Notes under the pieces: model-generated
Database searches by the model: none
Seen by the model: the letters and a program-made list of their open reading frames with translations, nothing else
What the model was told of the DNA's origin: nothing
Position numbers and translations under genes: made by a program
In this document: positions 1 through 11,998 of the stretch, in pieces
Layout of the letters: every line of letters begins with the position of its first letter
Numbering within the stretch: the stretch's first letter is position 1
NCBI RefSeq assembly: GCF_032854445.1
Contig: NC_088300.1
Span: forward strand, 19,945,608 to 20,009,607
Length of the DNA stretch: 64,000 bases
Reading direction: 5' to 3'
From: Liolophura sinensis
Lineage: Eukaryota; Mollusca; Polyplacophora; Chitonida; Chitonidae

Positions 1-10
1 TGTCACAATA

Positions 11-245
11 TTGATGGGGACATACAAGCAGTGTCAGAATATTCACAGGGACTTACACGAGCAGTGTCAGAATATTCACAGGGACTTACACGAGCAGTGT
101 CAGAATATTCACAGGGACTTACACGAGCAGTGTCAGAATATTCACAGGGACTTACACGAGCAGTGTCAGAATATTCACAGGGACTTACACGAGCAGTGTC
201 ACAATATTCACAGGGACTTACACGAGCAGTGTCACAATATTGACT
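11..245. repeat. 33-bp minisatellite, core array
   Basis: About seven near-identical 33-bp units, each containing CAGTGTCAGAATATTC followed by ACAGGGACTTACACGAG. As 33 is a multiple of 3, frames run through it without stops (repeating 11-residue peptides), so the apparent protein is a repeat artefact. The last units change AGAATATT to ACAATATT. The array runs into the left window edge, so its true start is unknown. Confidence 0.95.
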
Positions 246-505
246 GCGGCACAGACCTGAAGAGTGTCACAATGTATGGCAACAAAGATCTGAACAGTGT
301 CATAGTGTTCATGGTAACACTGAAGTATGTCACAAACTTTATGGTAACATAGAACTCAAGAGTGTAATGATATTAATGATAACACAGACCTGAAGAATAT
401 CGCAGTATTCATGGTAACACAGACCTGAAGAGAGTCCCTCAGACCATGATGAGACAGACCTAAAGAGAGTGACAGTGTTCATGGCAACACGACCTTGAAC
501 AGTGT
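246..505. repeat. Degenerate continuation of the 33-bp array
   Basis: Diverged units built on 'ACAGACCTGAAGAGTGT' and 'TTCATGGTAACAC' repeat roughly every 34-60 bases with substitutions and length changes. They share the AGTGTCA core with the perfect array beside them, so this looks like the older, decayed edge of the same minisatellite. Confidence 0.7.
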
Positions 506-696
506 TGCTATGTGTATGTCTAAAAAGATTCCACCAAACTAATTATCAGCCACCTTGTATTCAACATCTTGCATGCTCAGCTCTCTGCATGAGAATATGT
601 GTACAATGTCTTCACATTCAGCGATCAAACTATATGTAGAGTTTCGATACTGGGTATAGCATTTGTTTAGTGGTAATCATACCTTTTCGTTTTTAG

Positions 697-3600
697 GCCC
701 CAGCCAACAACTCTTAACTCTGGGCAGCAAAGAGATGACAGCTTATCATACACTGCCACTGCAAGTCAACATATGCAGGAAGATGCAGCTTTAAGGTACA
801 ACTGCTGGAACCATACACTATTGTGAAAATTCCTTATTCAACACTTGATACTTACATGCGACTATGAGTCATCCACCTACTGGAAGCTTCACATGGGGTG
901 CAGCACAAAGATTAGAAGAGCATGTCAACAGAAAACACAAAGTAAGGCGAACTGCCTGGACAAGCGCTGTGGATGGCAAAGGGTTAGACTGGCCTCTGAT
1001 AATGACATTAGCTGTACGGCCAGAGTTATCCTTCCTGACAGCTATAATCCCAGGTTCTGGTCAGTTTGCTTGATTAGCGCAGTCCAAGGTGCTTCCTAGG
1101 TTGTGAGCAAGCTAACCTGGCACATCATTACTGTAACAACATGACAGCACATGCAGGTCCCTTAGCTCTGCCTGCTCGTGTCTTAGGCCTGGATGGGTCA
1201 ATTAAGCACTGCCTATCATACGACAGCAACCTCCTCCAAACAGGCCTACGGGCTGCTCCTGCCTCATGCAAAGCTGGCAGGTGCCTGACCACAAGAGTGA
1301 CCGGTGCACAATTACTGGAAGCTCCTCACAATAACATACACACAAGAGGATTTCATCTTTCCGCTTTACGTACATAGTCCATAGCCAATTACTTCTACAG
1401 GACAGCATTTCATATGCCACCAATTCATGGAAGTGAAACCTGAATACCAAGGGACCGCACCTGTGCTCACTTCATCATATCTAGCTCTCAGTAAATTAAT
1501 CTGTTTATACATTCACCTGATCTCACATAAGATTAAATATCAGATCTGTGGAAGAAGGATCTGATAAAACAGGTTTATCGTCTGTATTCAAAAAATGAAA
1601 AAATAGATCTAGGATTCTACATGAAGTTCCCTGAAAAACCTGCAGTATATGCAGCCTGGTGTAATCTAACATTCTGAGCACAGGCGTATGTTCTTGTACA
1701 TGTCTGCAGGAATAAATATCATCATATATTAAGAGAGCTGTATCTCTTATCTCTCAAGTAAATCACTCAACCTATCAAAGGTCGGAAGACAAGATTCCTC
1801 CCTCTTCCTGTGTAAACAAACCCGGCCTACTGGTAATAACGACTATGCCACTAGTAGACACAGCATGTAGTACGTGTACATATTGCATAACAAAATGGCT
1901 TCTTTAGCTGTCACTGTAAGACTGCCAAAATAAAGAATACAGCATCCCATGGTCCCAAAACATCATTAAGAAGTCTAATGGATTTTTGACTTTTCGACTG
2001 GCTAGTGGGGAAATTTTTCTGAAGTATGAAATTGTTCGTGCTCCACACATGTTCGTGTACAAAGTATAGAACAGAGACATACATACCAGTGCCATATTAA
2101 GAAACTAGATTGCAAGGCTACATGCTACATAGCAATATGGTTAAGAGCATAAATATCCACGTCTAATCCTAAAGAGTGCCTTATGTACAAATGTTACAGG
2201 GACCATTATTGTCACTGTTGACCAAATGAAAGCTAAAATTATAATAATAAACTTAAAATGATTCAGCAAGCACATGTAGACATTGTAGAAACGTACAGCT
2301 CAACTTTTACACTGTATGGAAATAGTGACTAAAGCTTTAAGCAAAACCTATCAGAGATTAAAACAAATATTGGAGAATCATAAATCTGACATAAAATGTC
2401 ACCAACAGAAGACAAACATGGTGCTATTCAGTTGTAATTATTTATCTATCTGATGACAAGAAGAGGAGGGGAGTTCCCTGATCTTGACATTTTACATGCA
2501 CCAAACAATGCTGTGTTAAGTTCTTGGACATTCTTAAATAATATGAGCTGCATATACGTATTTGCAATTAACGAGCACTTTCTTAGAAATATGAAACCAA
2601 TATATCCAGGGTACATATGTACTAGTAATATTCTGTGCAGAAGAAAGGTTATGAACTTCAGGCCAGAGTAGTTGTACAATATGTACCTCAAAGGATTCAT
2701 TCAGGCACCTAGTTAAGACTGCATGCAATGCACCACGAGACATGTACATCAAAGCCCCTCTCTGACATATCCTCTAGGTATACCCTAATGAGGTCTCAGA
2801 GGCCTACACAAATACCTATGACCAATACTCTCCAATGTATTTGAAATTTCGAATTTCAAATATTCATGCACTGTATACACATGTATATATAGTCTTTACA
2901 TTTACATCAGCCTGTAGTGAGGAATCAGGGGTTCATAGAAGTTGTCTGCACGAACTGGTATTCGGTCCGTCAATTGAATATAAAATTTAATAATTGGTTA
3001 CATTTATTCAATTTGAATTTGTTTTTTGAAAGAAATATTCAAAATTTTACACGAACTCAATTTGAACATATCCAAAGTTCTGCTTTTTCCAAAGATTGGT
3101 GTTTTACCTTGTACTCAAGAATGTTTCACTTATATGACGGTGGCCAGATTTATGGTGGGAGGAAACCAGGCAGAGCCTGGGGGGAAACCCACAACCATCC
3201 GCAGGTTGCACACGAGGTCGAACTCGTTTCCTCCCCCTGACGTCAGGTGGCGCTAACATCTTCAGCGCCTTCTAAGGCAAGCACGCAGTTTGCCTCCAGT
3301 TTTCGTTTGAGGGAGTCTGAAGTAAGATAAATGGCTCATAGCAGCGAAATTAAAACCTTCTTTGCTATGGACATTTACAAGTGACATCAGTTTGCTACAG
3401 AAACGTTTTTTTGTTAAAAGACTAAACATGGAGAATTGTGCCAGACAGGACTTGTTCAGGCCATTGAGATTAAGCCGTATATAGCAATACATGTTATCTC
3501 TCTAAAAATGTAGTCTCTCTATTTAAAGATCATTACTGTGAACCCTCCATGCCCTAAATCACTGTGTGGGTCTCCTAATTTTCTCATTACCAGTGCCTGA

Positions 3601-6600
3601 TTTTCGGGGTAAATTTCATGTGATTAGTAGCCTGTCAAATCAGACGTCATGTTGAACTGCCTGTGATGACTGAAATCTTCATTTATTTTGAGAGATAAGG
3701 ATAATATAAGATAATTTAGATATAATGCACAGAGCATTCATCTTGATGCACTATTCAGATTAATTTCTATATATGTTAGGTGTTTTTTTAAGATTTTTGA
3801 TTTTCTCAAATGTGTGTATTTTATTTTCTTTAGACTGTTTTTGACAATTCCTTTTACAGACTTAGAGTGACAAGCATATATTCCATAAGCCATTGTATGA
3901 CCATTTTGTCTTGATTCGTGACTACTGAATATTTTTTAACAGTAATGTCAAATGATGACCAATTGCTCATGTGAGTTCAGTCATTCTAGACTGATGCTCT
4001 AGGTTGTGGGCTTCCTGAGCAGATCTTCACACTTCAGTGGACTGGTATCCTGAAATACATGTAACAATAACTGAAATGTGTACCGATTATCAGCTTGCAG
4101 TATCAACTAGGAGGCCAGCTTGAGTTTATATATAGGCACTGATCATAACTTTAATCAATGAAGTATAGTAAAGTACAAAAATATTCAGATTCAGTATCTC
4201 AAATGGTCAGTTGAAACAAAAAAAACCCCTCAATTTCAGTTGAAAAAAAAAAAAAAACTCAATTTCTCCGAGAAAGTGGCAGTTGTTGTGCGGAAAAATG
4301 ACTTCTATGAACCCCTGGGAATATTCAATCCTGTGAGGTTAATTTCTTGAGAATTATTTTACACCAAATTTGCATAAAATTACAATGTATTTCACACATG
4401 TAATGTACAGTGAAAAAAGGAGGCATGCTACAACAGACAAAATGATGACAGGGAAGGTCAGCTATAGTCCACAAAAGACAGCATCATTTATAGTAATTTC
4501 TTCAGCTCTTACATTCATTTATTTGGCTGACGTTAAAGACTGTTTTTCTTATAAGCAAATAACATAGGCATTCATTGGTACAGAAACCCAAGTACATATA
4601 AACAAACTACCTTCGGTAGGTACTTGACAAACCTCCTGGTTTTAAGGATGGCGGTGGATTCCAAGACAAGACTTGACTGGTCAAAAGCCTGCAAGTCACA
4701 GTAAGTCAGCACTCAACCATCTGGTGGGTCAGCAGTGCCCCCTATTAAAGGTTTTTGTGAGAATACACAACCAAATAAATTTCACTCCATTCTTTTTTTT
4801 TATGTTTAATACAGTATTCAAGAATTTTCTCCTTATATGATGGCAGTAAGGTTTAGTTTCTCTCCTCGAGCACAGTACTGTAGCTTCCATTTGAAAAACT
4901 GCTGTGGAGACACTCAGTGTATGGGTTGAGAAAACCAGGGTGCTGGGAGTATAAAACATACTCCACCTGCCTCTTCTGGGTGGCTGACAGCGTGCGGAGT
5001 TTAAATCAGTGACCTGATTGGACAAGGGCTGATTGGCCTCATTAATGGTTATGACGACTGGACCAGTCTAGGCCTCTTCCAGTTATTAAGTTTCAACAAT
5101 TCTGTGTATGTACGTACAGGTTGGTGAAAGGGTATGTACATGTATATGGCTTTTTATCTCTTTTGATGAAGTTTTAAGCATGAGTTGTCATATGAGCATG
5201 AGTTTTCACACATATTTGTGTGTACATATACTGTGCGAGTGAGTCCATGCTGCCGCCACTGAAGTATCATACCAAAGACACCCGACATGACACCCCAGCC
5301 AGTCACCAAACGAGGCAGCAACAAGTACCAAGTCTTTGGTATGAACTGACTCGTGTTTTATCCAAGATCTCCCAACTTCAAGACGGATGCTCTAACCACT
5401 TGGCCACCAAAGCAATCAACCACTGTCTGAAATAACAGCTCCATGTACATGTTTAAATGGGAGCCATGAATTATAAGCTCTTTCTTCCACTGGATTTTAT
5501 GCTCTACTCAAGAATAAATCACTTTTAGAAACGACTGTAGTCTGGTTTCTTATGAAAGCATGGTAAAGAAGACATCTCTCTGACAGATCTCTAGTTACAA
5601 AACCCAAACACATTTTGTTTGACCCAATCCAGGTTTGTACCTGATACATACACATCTTTATGTAAATCTATGAGCAATGTTTCATGTAAATATGTCACCT
5701 TACTTTGCATTTTGTTTTTTACAGGTTTTACCCATGTATAGACAGAGAAGATAACTCTTCTCAGTAAGTGAACATCATTTTTCTTTCACGGCTTGTGGCA
5801 AAGTCTAAAGCTTTGCTGTTCAATTGGAACATTTAATCTCCTTTAAGCCAGCAGTCAGTTTTAAGGGCGAAGGCCATCAGCGTGCTTGGGGAAAGCAACT
5901 GACCTTTGGCAAGTTAATGAAGAACTTTCCTCCGTGTATCCAGATATGCACACCATAATGGTAGAAGACAAGTGGTCTATAGCAAATATTAGACTGTGTC
6001 AACTGTCCAAATTGATTGAATGCCACAAATTAATTCTATCATATACAAACTGATTTCAAACTAAAAATTTCCCACTACCATTATGTTAGGGAAACACAGG
6101 GAAAACAAAGTTGTGAAAAGATCTAGAGCCAATATCTTAATGTAGGCACAGACAATGGAGATGAGATTAGCTCTAGTTTAGAATGATATGGAATTTGATC
6201 TAGTTAGAAGGGTATGGAATGAAGCAAACAGGAGAGAATTTACTTCCACTGTTTTAGTGTCTGTAAATGATGTTCTGGTTCCTACAAGTGTTAGGTAGGA
6301 AAATTTAGATTACAGGTGTATAGTTAAGACCAAGGGTTATTTACAAAACTTTTCAGAGCCACACAGAGCTAACAGAGTCAACGAAACCAACAGAGCAAAC
6401 TGAACAATGAAATAACAATAATACAATAAAATACAATGCATCTACTTTTCAAATCCATGAAAGTAACCATATCTCCTGTGTTAACCTGGTACTTATCAAA
6501 TACGCACCCAGGTAACCTATTTCAGATAATACATACTTGTCAAACACACAAACATTACCTGCTGCAAAAGTAACTGGAAAAAATTACTTCAAATGTCATT

Positions 6601-7947
6601 TTTTTATTAATAAGGAGAGATGCCTGACATACATGTAGATGCAAAAAATGTGAGAACCTGTTCTTACAGAGATTCAGGTAATAATTAAGATGTTAATAAA
6701 AGTTATAATACGGCATGATGTCATGGGGAAAATGACAACAGGTGTTCTCAAATTCAACACCTGTTGCTTGACTACAATGGTTGATTTAATGCATGCAATA
6801 ATTTATATTTGCACTGGTGTATCTGCAGACTTTAATAGTGATGACGGATACGATATTTGAATGGTCTTAATTTGTGCATAGGGTTTGTTCAATCAAAGCC
6901 AACAGTTTTCTGACTCAATATATGTTATTCAACATTCCTAACTCCCTTTAAGATGTCAATCATGAAGGCTCGAAATTAACACCTGTCTACCTATCCCAGA
7001 CAAGCATAAATCTGCTTGGGACAGCCAAAGCTGCAGTAATCAATGTGCCAGGACAGTACCTTTCATAAATTTAGTTCTATCGCTCTAACATTAAGAAAAG
7101 TGGTTATATCTTGTGGACTGGTGTAAGGTCAAAAAAGTAGGTTCTGGAAAGGATTTAATGTTAATATCAATTTATTTATTTATTTGATTGGTGTTAAACG
7201 CCATACACAAGAATACTTCACTTATACAATGGCAGCCAGCATTATGGTTGGAGGAAACTGGGGACAGCCCAGGGGAAACCCAAGGCCATCCACAGGTTGC
7301 TGGCAGACCTTCCCACTTACAGCTGGACTTACAGCGACTGCATTGGTGAGAGGCTCCTGGGTCATTACGCTGCGCCAGTACGCTAACCAATTGAGCCACG
7401 GAGGCCCTAGAAGTGTCAATTAGTCTGAACTACAAAAACAAAGATGATATGTAACGATGACACACGAAAATGTCTGGCAGCCAGCAGACAGTTTGTGATA
7501 CAAGGCAATTAGTCTGAAATTCTTACTTAGATTCACTTTTTTGGTGATGGGGTCACAATAACTGTCACACTTTTATACAGACTGTTCCATACCCGTTTTC
7601 CATCCCCGGCAGCACCAGAAACTTTAAAACTGTCGGGTGTGGTTTGTGTGGTGTGATACCACTTCTGCATAAGGGTGTAAAAGGCTGTCATTCTGTTGAG
7701 AGTTATGTGCATGTCCTAATTTAATTGCAGGACAGTGAGAAGTGTGAAAATGGCAGAAATGATGCGGAAAGAAGTTTCATTCCGTAAGACTTCTTCCTGG
7801 CGGTTATATACTGAAAAGACTAAGTTTAAGCGCGTATTGGGAGCAGGGCAGTCAGGGTGGAAAGTAAGCTGGCATCTTTCATCTGCGAATCCAGGGCAAA
7901 AGCCTCATCGAATGTTCAGTAAGCAGGTAAGCAGCAAGTTCTGTTAA
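697..7947 (+). CDS. Candidate 3' end of an unrecognised gene (three exons)
   Basis: Function unknown. Three segments have a pyrimidine-rich AG acceptor, a usable donor and one continuous reading frame: 697-795 (acceptor TTTTTAG, donor GTACAA), 5725-5763 (acceptor TTTTTTACAG, donor GTAAGT; a 39-bp microexon) and 7731-7947 (acceptor TTAATTGCAG). Each of the two joins falls after the second codon base, and the frame stays open across both. Exon 1 is rich in Gln, Ser, Thr and Asp; exon 2 reads FYPCIDREDNSSQ with the split codon; exon 3 is basic (MAEMMRKEVSFRK...), ending ...HRMFSKQVSSKFC. The TAA at 7945-7947 overlaps an AATAAA signal, so exon 3 may be terminal. Alternatively a good donor (CAG/GTAAGC) at 7927 could splice onward. 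The 5' part would lie left of the window. No domain was recognised; each exon is short enough to be open by chance, so support rests on the agreement of phases. Confidence 0.4.
3096..3240 (-). mobile_element. SINE A, 3' portion
   Basis: On the minus strand this is the 3' body of the commonest SINE of the window. Marks are the conserved tail (GGTGTTTTACCTTGTACTCAAG as seen on +), ATATGACGGTGGCC, GTGGGAGGAAACC, the run GGGGGAAACCCAC, and CCATCCGCAGGTTGC. The tRNA-like 5' head is missing, as expected of a 5'-truncated or later-deleted copy. Confidence 0.8.
5212..5420 (-). mobile_element. SINE C copy with tRNA-like head
   Basis: Read on the minus strand it begins near 5415 with a tRNA-like head (GGCCAAGTGGTTAGAGC as box A). 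The body includes CATACCAAAGACTTGGTACTTG, a GGGGTGTCATGTCGGGTGTC segment and GTATGATACTTCAGTGGCGGCAG, ending in a TATATGTACACA stretch. The same body recurs at 11205, 17283, 29930 and 35672. Confidence 0.7.
5857..5975 (-). mobile_element. SINE D fragment
   Basis: Contains GACCTTTGGCAAGTTAATGA, CTTTCC..GTGTATCCAGATATGCACACC and AGACAAGTGGTC. The same blocks in the same order occur at 29440, 54180 and 60115, and in the opposite orientation at 35990-36140, which defines a dispersed family. Confidence 0.6.
7171..7407 (-). mobile_element. SINE A, nearly complete copy
   Basis: Read on the minus strand it has a tRNA-like head (AGGGCCTCCGTGGCTCAATT with a box A, then GTACTGGCGCAGCGTAATGA), the block AGGAGCCTCTCACCAATGC, a central GGAAGGTCTGCCAGCAACC, CCTCCAACCATAATGCTGGC, and a conserved 3' tail ending in a run of AAATAAATAAATAAA. 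It lies in a putative intron. Confidence 0.88.
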
Positions 7948-7951
7948 TAAA
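7946..7951 (+). promoter_or_regulatory. AATAAA polyadenylation signal overlapping a stop codon
   Basis: The hexamer overlaps the last two bases of the TAA that closes the third candidate exon (7945-7947). This fits a gene end with an unusually short 3' UTR, but the hexamer is common in AT-rich DNA and the assignment depends on the exon being real. Confidence 0.3.
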
Positions 7952-10591
7952 GCCTGATGTACCAAACCACAGACTAAGAAAATCCATGCCATCAAATTTA
8001 ATCCATGATGCGTATCCAAAACTTGGGCGATTGAAAAGTATACCGCAATCTGTCCCTATAAAAGAAATGGCTAAAACCATGCTTTTTTGATGTCAAACTA
8101 TTATCCTACGCTAGAAACAAGAGCCTACACAAAGTCACAAAATTTAAAGCAAGTTGCAAAGCCGCTATTGCTGCTTTGTGGCAAAGCAGCTATTGCTTTG
8201 ACGTATTTGTGCTTTTTTTAGATATGCCTGGAATAGAAGGCAATCTTTAAGTACCCTTGGCCAATAATAACTAGTTCTCATTTTGTCTACAAATTTTCTC
8301 AGAAAAATGTTAGGTTACATGGTGTTTGAACGATGCATTTTACATGAAGTGATGCATCTCCATGTAGATGGCGGCTGTTTCGCAAATGACAAGAGAGCGG
8401 AGATGCTGGACTTACATGGATAGATATTTACCTTTGGGATGCTCGACATTTCGGGATTTTAATAGTCAGGTGGACTAAGACCCTAAGTATTGTAAAGGAG
8501 AGTCTGGGCGGGCATATTAGGTTAGTAATCGACTGTTTTCCGAAATGTTTTACGATTCTTACGACGGGGAGAATGGGACCAAGCCATGACTACGCGAGCG
8601 TCAGTACAATATAGGCCTAAAGAGCGTGGCGTAGTCATCCAGAGCTACGCCTGACGTATGTACAATGCAAGACCAGTTTGCATCACAATCAAAGTATCAC
8701 GGACTCAGTTTAATTCCACAAATAAAATATTTTAAACAATGACAACTCATGTTTCGCTTCCTGATACAGCCTATCAGTATTTGAAATCAATCATGTTGTC
8801 GTTGTTGTTGTACGCACTCTAGAGTCTGTTGTAACTTCATCCAATCGAAACAACCGCACTTTTTACCGCTGTTACCAACAATCAAATACGGGACATTTTA
8901 ACACGACCGCAACACACAACACATCTGAAAAAGGAAAATAACTCAAACATTACCTGTTGCAAGCTGGGAATAAGCCCATAAAACAACACTGGCTTTCTTT
9001 GCCCTTCCTCTTCAGCCTGGCTGAGCGCTGTCTTCTGTGCCTGGGGTGGTTTCCTTATCGGTTAGTCTTGCCTGGATCAAAAATCTAAAATGTGAAACAA
9101 TTAATCCGAGTGCGGACTTTTTGTAAAAACAGGATCGTGCTGTCTAACTAGATTTTCATCATGACTCACTCATAAAGCTTGATTTTAGGACCATGAAAGG
9201 AAAAGACGGTCACTTTCATTTGTCCGCACAAACAGTGTTATGAGCAGAGGAAACCAGGATTAGGCCCACTAGTAGCAAGGAGGAACAATATTAATACAAG
9301 TTCCAGTAATTAGGCCTAGTATAATTTCTAGATTTGTCCATGCAAAAGGAACAAATTAAATCCATGTCCAGCTTACAATAACGACTTCAGAGGTAACGTC
9401 ACATATACACATGTGTATGCAGTTGACGGGCATTATATTGGTTACAGTCATCATCATAAGTTGCGTTTTAAATATTTTTTTTAATGGATATAATGATAAT
9501 TATAAACTGTGACATTCACTGTCCCTGTAAGTTTCATTTATTGATAACAACATGCGTACCAGTAAGGAAATTTCTTTAATGTGATTTCAAGCTTAATTTA
9601 TGTGTGAAAGTATCATTTTTCTTACACTCAATGAATTTTTTGTTTTATATCTAGATGACTATATATCATATATCATTCAAGTTCCAGTATGTTTTCATTG
9701 TTTGTTTCACACTAACATTCAATGTCTTAAAAACAAAACATGCCGGTTCATATGAGTCTGTTTTCCAAGTGGATTTTATATCCCAGATTAAAATACGGTA
9801 CCGGTATACAAAGAGCACAAACATGCAGATAAAATATCGTTCAGTTTTTTTATTGGTTCTAAATAGATTTCAATAGCTCGAAAATGCGGAATGATCATTG
9901 CATTTTCGAAGCAGGGCCTACTATTTTGTACTCATGCATTGGTATTACCTGGGACCATGGAGGTAGGGCCTGTATACCTCCATACTGGGACTGGTATAAC
10001 AGTCCCAGTCATTTCTAAAGTCAACGAATTAATTAATTAAGGATTAATTTGACAGTTTGAAATTTATGTTCCGGTATAATATTTATACTTTTTTAATTAT
10101 AGGCCTACTCTGGAATGTCTAAAATAGTGATATGCGGTGCGGTAAACAGCCTACACCTACACGGTGACAGAATTTCCAGTCCTGGGGCCTCTTGCGCAAA
10201 GCAACCATAACTACCATGGCAACCTATGTTTTCATTACGTGTCACCATGGCAGTTACAATCAACTTAGCCTACAATCGCTTTGCATGAGATGCCCCAGAT
10301 ATATACTGGTTAACAATTTATACCTACTGACAAGTCGAATGACATTTACAAGCGATCAATTATTTATCTGTTTATGCATGGTGGTTTATGCAAGAGTTGA
10401 CACTTTGCCAACCACTTTCTATCTCTGAAAACAATATGAATTTCAGATTAAAGGACAATTTAGTCGTTTAATAGTACTGACATAATTTAGGAAACAATTA
10501 ATTCTTATTTAATGAACAATATGTTGCATATTACATCAAGTATGCTTCTTAGTATGTAACTGTACAATAAGATCTTGCACTCGGCCTAACT
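7952..10591. other. Gene-poor interval
   Basis: No protein gene is supported. A possible minus-strand exon (8954-9040) is listed separately. Small hairpins are visible at 8585-8637 (ATGACTACGC ... GCGTAGTCAT) and 9956-10006 (two nested inverted pairs around ACCTCCAT and GGGACT ... AGTCCC). The rest is AT-rich sequence with only short open frames. Confidence 0.6.
8954..9040 (-). CDS. Possible isolated exon, minus strand
   Basis: On the minus strand the segment is open for 29 codons (reading AQKTALSQAEEEGQRKPVLF...SLQQ) and ends at a good donor, CAACAG/GTAATG. The nearest acceptor for that frame (ACCACCCCAG) has a poor pyrimidine tract. A better acceptor upstream (TTTTTGATCCAG, exon start about 9071) would put a stop in the frame, which suits a non-coding exon. 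No partner exons were found. Confidence 0.15.
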
Positions 10592-10673
10592 GACGAGGTG
10601 GCCGAGTGGTTAAGGCGATGGACTGCTAATCCATTGGGGTCTCCCCGCGTGGGTTCGAATCCCATCCTCGTCG
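10592..10673 (+). tRNA. trnS-GCU: tRNA-Ser (anticodon GCT)
   Basis: The cloverleaf is complete over 82 bases. The acceptor stem pairs GACGAGG (10592-10598) with CCTCGTC (10666-10672), with G as discriminator base. Box A is TGGCCGAGTGG. The anticodon stem is ATGGA/TCCAT around loop CTGCTAA, with anticodon GCT at 10625-10627. A long variable arm (TGGGGTCTCCCCGCG) marks the type II class of serine tRNAs. The T arm is GTGGG-TTCGAAT-CCCAT, with a perfect box B. A run of five T at 10677-10681 fits a Pol III terminator. No intron and no encoded CCA, as expected for an animal nuclear gene. Its intact stems and lack of a SINE body set it apart from the tRNA-like SINE heads nearby. Confidence 0.96.
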
Positions 10674-10676
10674 ACT

Positions 10677-10681
10677 GTTTT
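10677..10681 (+). terminator. Pol III T-run after tRNA-Ser
   Basis: Five consecutive T begin four bases after the discriminator base, the usual place for an RNA polymerase III stop. Confidence 0.75.
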
Positions 10682-11204
10682 TAATGCGTGTAAAGGCTGA
10701 ACAAGATCAAGCTGTCTGAAAAGTCCATTTTCACCTCAGCGGCGAATTTAGGCTTGTGAGAGGGAAGGCTGACAAAACCTGTTCGGCAAGTTCAAGCGAT
10801 GTTGTGACAAGTATGCTAAATAAGGTACGGTAGGCGAATGGGAATTATGCAAATTGGTTTAACTTGTTCATTACAATTTAATGCGTCGTTGAGTGAAAGT
10901 TAAAGCTGAAAATAAACAAATAATCATAGGTTAAGCCGGAGCATTTATTTATATTGCACATGTGTAGGCCTTAAATTGGACTTGCGCTTCACGCCTCATG
11001 CACTCACTGCTCACGAGATTTTTACTGGTTGTTGTTTGCGGTCCCCATATAGTAATAGGTCAACAACTTGATGTTCAACCATCCACCTCGGAGTCGGGGA
11101 CCCCGGGATCAAACCGGCCGTGTTGTGTCCTATTAAAAACATTAAAAATGTACTTGCTCAGGCCTAGCTTAACGCTCAGCACTGAGAAGTTAGAACAAGG
11201 AAAC
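10682..11204. other. Unannotated interval
   Basis: No gene, repeat or strong signal seen. The frame beginning MHSLLTRFLLVVVCG (10998-11240) starts with a hydrophobic, signal-like stretch but runs into a SINE, so it is not called. Confidence 0.5.
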
Positions 11205-11412
11205 ATGACTGGTTGGCCCGGTGCCAGTCAGTATATGTGAATGGGTGGGGTGTCATGTCTGGATGTCTTCGTCGTGATACTTCAGTGTCGGCAGCACTTC
11301 GGTGACATGGACTCACCCGGTCACAAGAAGACACAATATATGAACTCACATCTAATGACCTCTCGTCGTTAAGTGACGGAAAAATTAAGTTGTACGTTAA
11401 ACCCCAAGCATA
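11205..11412 (+). mobile_element. SINE C body, head missing
   Basis: Contains GGGGTGTCATGTCTGGATGTC, TGATACTTCAGTGTCGGCAG, ACAAGAAGACACAATATATG and a tail ending in CGTTAAACCCCAAGCATATA. It abuts a minus-strand SINE A fragment, giving a tail-to-tail composite. Confidence 0.75.
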
Positions 11413-11581
11413 TATTGTGGGAGGAAACCAGAGAGAGCCTGGTGGAAACCTACAACCATCCGCAGGTTGCTGACAAACTTTTCTACGTACGGCTGCAGAA
11501 TTCATAGCAACCACATTGTTAAGAGGCTCTTGTGTCATTGCGTTGTGCTGGTACGCTGACCACCTTGCCCACGGAGGCCCA
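11413..11581 (-). mobile_element. SINE A copy, 3' end replaced
   Basis: Shows GTGGGAGGAAACC, AACCATCCGCAGGTTGCTGA, a GTTAAGAGGCTCTTGTGTCA block and the head CCACGGAGGCCC on the + strand. The 3' tail is absent because the SINE C body joins directly at about 11412. Confidence 0.8.
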
Positions 11582-11650
11582 AGTACATTCCGTTCAAATG
11601 TCAGCTGTATACTTACCAGAGGTCGGTGGTCATTTTATTTTCCTTTTGTA

Positions 11651-11888
11651 CACTCAAAAAATTAATTTGTCAATTTTAGTAGAAACTCTAGTTGTTGTCT
11701 GAGTGATGCTAGAATGTATTCTGTTATTATTACATAATGTGCCACATTCAACATAATATCCTGTTAGGCTAAGAGAATGACTATGTTGAATTGATAGAAT
11801 ATGTGTGTTGTATTTAACAGAACAATCTGCTGTAATAACAGAATACATTCTAGCATCACTCAGGTTTAACAGATTAATTGTTTGAGTG
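11651..11888. mobile_element. Palindromic MITE, CACTCAAA family, copy 1
   Basis: A non-coding element whose two halves are inverted. The left end CACTCAAAAAATTAATTTGT matches the reverse of the right end ACAGATTAATTGTTTGAGTG. Inner arms pair GAGTGATGCTAGAATGTATT with AATACATTCTAGCATCACTC. Two related copies occur at 38595 and 57808. There is no transposase frame, so mobilisation would be in trans. I could not settle the target duplication. Confidence 0.85.
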
Positions 11889-11928
11889 CTGAGCTAGCGC
11901 GCTAAGCAGCTGAGCCACGGAGGCCCCT
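11889..11928 (-). mobile_element. SINE A head remnant
   Basis: About 40 bases ending in GAGCCACGGAGGCCCCT match the minus-strand tRNA-like head of SINE A. The remnant begins where the MITE ends. Confidence 0.5.
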
Positions 11929-11998
11929 CCAGCTACAAGGAGACACACTGTGTACACACACGTAACGACTCCACGTCATCTCATGACTTAAAAATTGT

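Larger units (their letters stand above)
796..5724 (+). other. Large putative intron; otherwise no gene seen
   Basis: This 4.9-kb stretch separates the first two candidate exons. It contains a SINE fragment (3096-3240), a SINE C copy (5212-5420), a near-perfect AT-rich palindrome at 2839-2863 (TATTTGAAA ... TTTCAAATA) and two A-runs near 4218-4258. Open frames in it are short and show no splice support. Confidence 0.5.
5764..7730 (+). other. Putative intron 2 of the candidate gene
   Basis: Non-coding by inspection. It carries a SINE D copy (5857-5975) and a near-complete SINE A copy (7171-7407), with nothing else recognised between them. Confidence 0.45.

Noticed and set aside
11-245. CRISPR-like regular direct repeats
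   Set aside because: Units are contiguous with no unique spacers; the DNA is animal nuclear sequence and this is a minisatellite.
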